From NCBI GenBank assembly GCA_900556535.1, contig USPI01000092.1, positions 1 to 5,971 of the forward strand: a stretch of 5,971 nucleotides of DNA, written 5' to 3'. A program made the translations under genes and the position numbers. This DNA is from an uncultured Eubacteriales bacterium. GTDB taxonomy: Bacteria; Bacillota; Clostridia; Oscillospirales; Oscillospiraceae. This document shows positions 5,705 to 5,971 of the stretch, one piece after another; position 1 is the first letter of the stretch; each line of letters starts with the position of its first letter. The notes under the pieces are model-generated. The model saw only the letters and a list, made by a program, of their open reading frames with translations. It was not told the DNA's origin and did no database searches.

Positions 5705-5922
5705 CCCCATCCGGAAAACTGTACGCCGTGACGCAGGTCGCAGACCGCGCCGCCGCCGCACAGCGCGAGCGCATCGGCGAGGCGAGGATTGATATTGCAG
5801 GAGAGGAAATGCAGTACGCAAAAAATCTTCGTAGCATTCTTGAGATGGAGGGCAAGCCTGTACCCGACCTTACTGAGAAATGGCGCGCCGCTCGCGCGGC
5901 TCTCTACGGCGAGTTGTCGTAA
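5566..5922 (+). pseudogene. Out-of-frame tail of a phage polyvalent protein
   Basis: In the frame opposite to the preceding gene's end, open from the stop at 5563-5565 to the TAA at 5920-5922, the sequence becomes protein-like around 5596: AKDYELAVKLTVALAEDG, SAQALQARRLLNKMTPSGKL, YAVTQVADRAAAAQRERIG. This helical pattern with a T-P-x-G-x-L turn recalls a repeated module of giant phage polyvalent proteins (family memory, not a search result). The only ATG in it is at 5701, overlapping the upstream TGA as ATGA; the 73-residue frame from there has no ribosome site and would start in the middle of the module. I read it as the C-terminal part of the same ancestral gene as 4256-5704, brought close by an internal deletion that left the two parts in different frames. 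The alternative is a small coupled gene of unknown function. Confidence 0.5.
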
Positions 5923-5944
5923 AGTTGTCGTAAAATTGCGTAAA
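5913..5944. repeat. Tandem GTTGTCGTAAA repeats
   Basis: Two perfect adjacent 11-bp copies of GTTGTCGTAAA (5913-5923, 5924-5934) are followed by a degenerate 10-base copy, ATTGCGTAAA (5935-5944). The first copy contains the stop codon of the preceding frame. Short spaced repeats of this kind at an element edge can be recombinase arm or replication iteron sites; the function here is not shown. Confidence 0.6.
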
Positions 5945-5970
5945 ATCAACGCTTAAAAAGGCTTGATTTT
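5942..5970. repeat. Inverted repeat at the right edge of the window
   Basis: AAAATCAA (5942-5949) pairs perfectly with TTGATTTT (5963-5970); after two mismatches, CTT (5952-5954) pairs with AAG (5958-5960) around an AAA loop. It is AT-rich with only a weak stem, so it is either a poor terminator that reads in both directions or part of an element end together with the adjoining tandem repeats. The window stops one base later, so its right context is unseen. Confidence 0.5.
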
Positions 5971-5971
5971 G

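Noticed and set aside
5913..5944. CRISPR-like repeats
   Set aside because: The copies are 10-11 bases long and directly adjacent with no spacers.

Overview
The window reads as a chromosomal segment of a strictly anaerobic, moderately GC-rich gut-type Clostridia (Oscillospiraceae/Ruminococcaceae-like). This is inferred from purine-rich Shine-Dalgarno sites, ATGA and TAATG gene junctions, a two-subunit oxygen-sensitive [4Fe-4S] fumarase next to a short malic enzyme, and a phage module of a kind I associate with Clostridia prophages. The species cannot be named from the sequence.

Layout. 18-521 encodes a small flavodoxin-fold protein. 522-858 has no credible protein gene. It looks like a structured non-coding RNA or leader, with possible short- and long-range helices, and ends in a strong intrinsic terminator (821-858). 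A near-consensus sigma-A promoter (TTGACT, 17 bases, TATAAT; 839-867) is interleaved with that terminator and faces the next operon. 907-4227 is a tightly packed four-gene operon: fumarase alpha, fumarase beta, malic enzyme and a membrane-anchored NodB-type polysaccharide deacetylase. Every junction has the start codon touching or within 8 bases of the previous stop. It closes with a long hairpin terminator at 4233-4272.

How the genes fit together. Fumarase interconverts fumarate and L-malate, and malic enzyme oxidatively decarboxylates malate to pyruvate and CO2, so the first three genes form a fumarate-malate-pyruvate route. The fourth gene acts at the cell envelope, probably on peptidoglycan or another N-acetylated glycan, and is not an obvious metabolic partner.

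From about 4256 to 5922 lies mobile-element debris. A long reading frame opens inside the terminator's 3' arm with no ribosome binding site. It carries a helical module and then a nuclease-like toxin domain resembling the phage PBECR (Barnase/EndoU/colicin/RelE-like) group, both typical of giant phage polyvalent or minor-head proteins. Near 5590 the phage-like signal jumps to another frame carrying a later module, consistent with an internal deletion in a decayed gene. The right edge (5913-5971) has 11-bp tandem repeats and an inverted repeat that could be an element end or a recombinase arm site.

The points most worth a second look are the unidentified RNA at 522-858, the interlocked terminator and promoter, and the truncated nuclease-bearing phage remnant directly behind the operon terminator.
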